Assembly (NCBI GenBank): GCA_002633025.1
Contig: NMRB01000161.1
Coordinates: 417,739 to 481,738 of the forward strand
Length of the DNA stretch: 64,000 nt
Source of the DNA: Notospermus geniculatus
Taxonomy: Eukaryota > Nemertea > Pilidiophora > Heteronemertea > Lineidae
Reading direction: 5' to 3'
Positions 63,886 through 64,000 of the stretch are shown in pieces. The translations under genes and the position numbers were made by a program. Each line of letters opens with the position of its first letter. Position 1 is the first letter of the stretch. Under the pieces are notes generated by a model that was not told where the DNA came from, did no database searches, and worked only from the letters and a program-made list of their open reading frames with translations.

Positions 63886-64000
63886 TTAGGGCAATTTGCC
63901 AATGAACATTCAGGGGAAACTGTTACATTTGTCATTAATTTGAGAAACTTGCAAAGAATGCAATAGAACAGAACAGAAGCAGAACCATGTGTCTTTCAAA

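Overview
The window is animal (metazoan) nuclear DNA. It holds parts of three spliced genes in a large excess of repeat-rich non-coding sequence. The genes show canonical GT-AG exon borders. They are a TRIM-NHL type E3 ubiquitin ligase (minus strand, one large coding exon, 10195-12239), PEX14, the docking protein of peroxisomal protein import (minus strand, seven distinct coding exons, 51858-56924), and the first coding exon of a probable cation-chloride cotransporter (SLC12-like) on the plus strand (60813-61197). PEX14 and the SLC12-like gene are divergently transcribed, with about 3.9 kb between their coding starts. The very frequent short words taggcc and acatgta, and the wealth of short inverted-repeat elements, suggest a marine invertebrate (echinoderm, hemichordate, lancelet or lophotrochozoan). 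That is an impression and not a demonstrated assignment.

Layout. 1-4.2 kb: two inverted repeats, a 262-bp near-perfect one and a ~2.9-kb one whose arms contain a purine-rich minisatellite. 4.65-5.05 kb: a dense run of AGGTCA words. 5.7-9.9 kb: hairpin-type elements. 10.2-12.2 kb: the TRIM-NHL gene. 12.3-43.8 kb: no recognisable protein gene, but about twenty terminal-inverted-repeat (TIR) elements, six or more minisatellites and several tRNA-like SINE fragments. 43.9-49.5 kb: two diverged copies of a ~1.65-kb segment on either side of a 330-N gap; they differ by mobile-element insertions and so give filled/empty site pairs. 50.9-51.2 kb: another TIR element. 51.9-58.1 kb: PEX14 and its upstream region, with a ~1.96-kb direct duplication carrying three exons and a ~515-bp direct duplication upstream, each joined at a single N. 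58.1-64 kb: the divergent promoter area, the SLC12-like exon and more TIR elements.

The main story outside the genes is mobile DNA without coding capacity. At least six elements are flanked by TTA (TIRs beginning GGCC, GGGATCGTC, ACCCAA or GGCTGC), as expected of PIF/Harbinger-type non-autonomous elements. Four are flanked by TTAA (piggyBac-like or Kolobok-like). Several start CAGGGTTyC, as hAT-like elements do. A small family with TATAGAGG ends carries TGACGTCA (CRE-like) words. No transposase, reverse transcriptase, CRISPR array, operon or bacterial-type system was found. Several apparent duplications meet at single-N joins and are best treated as possible assembly or haplotype artefacts until tested with long reads. 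I found no convincing undescribed protein system.
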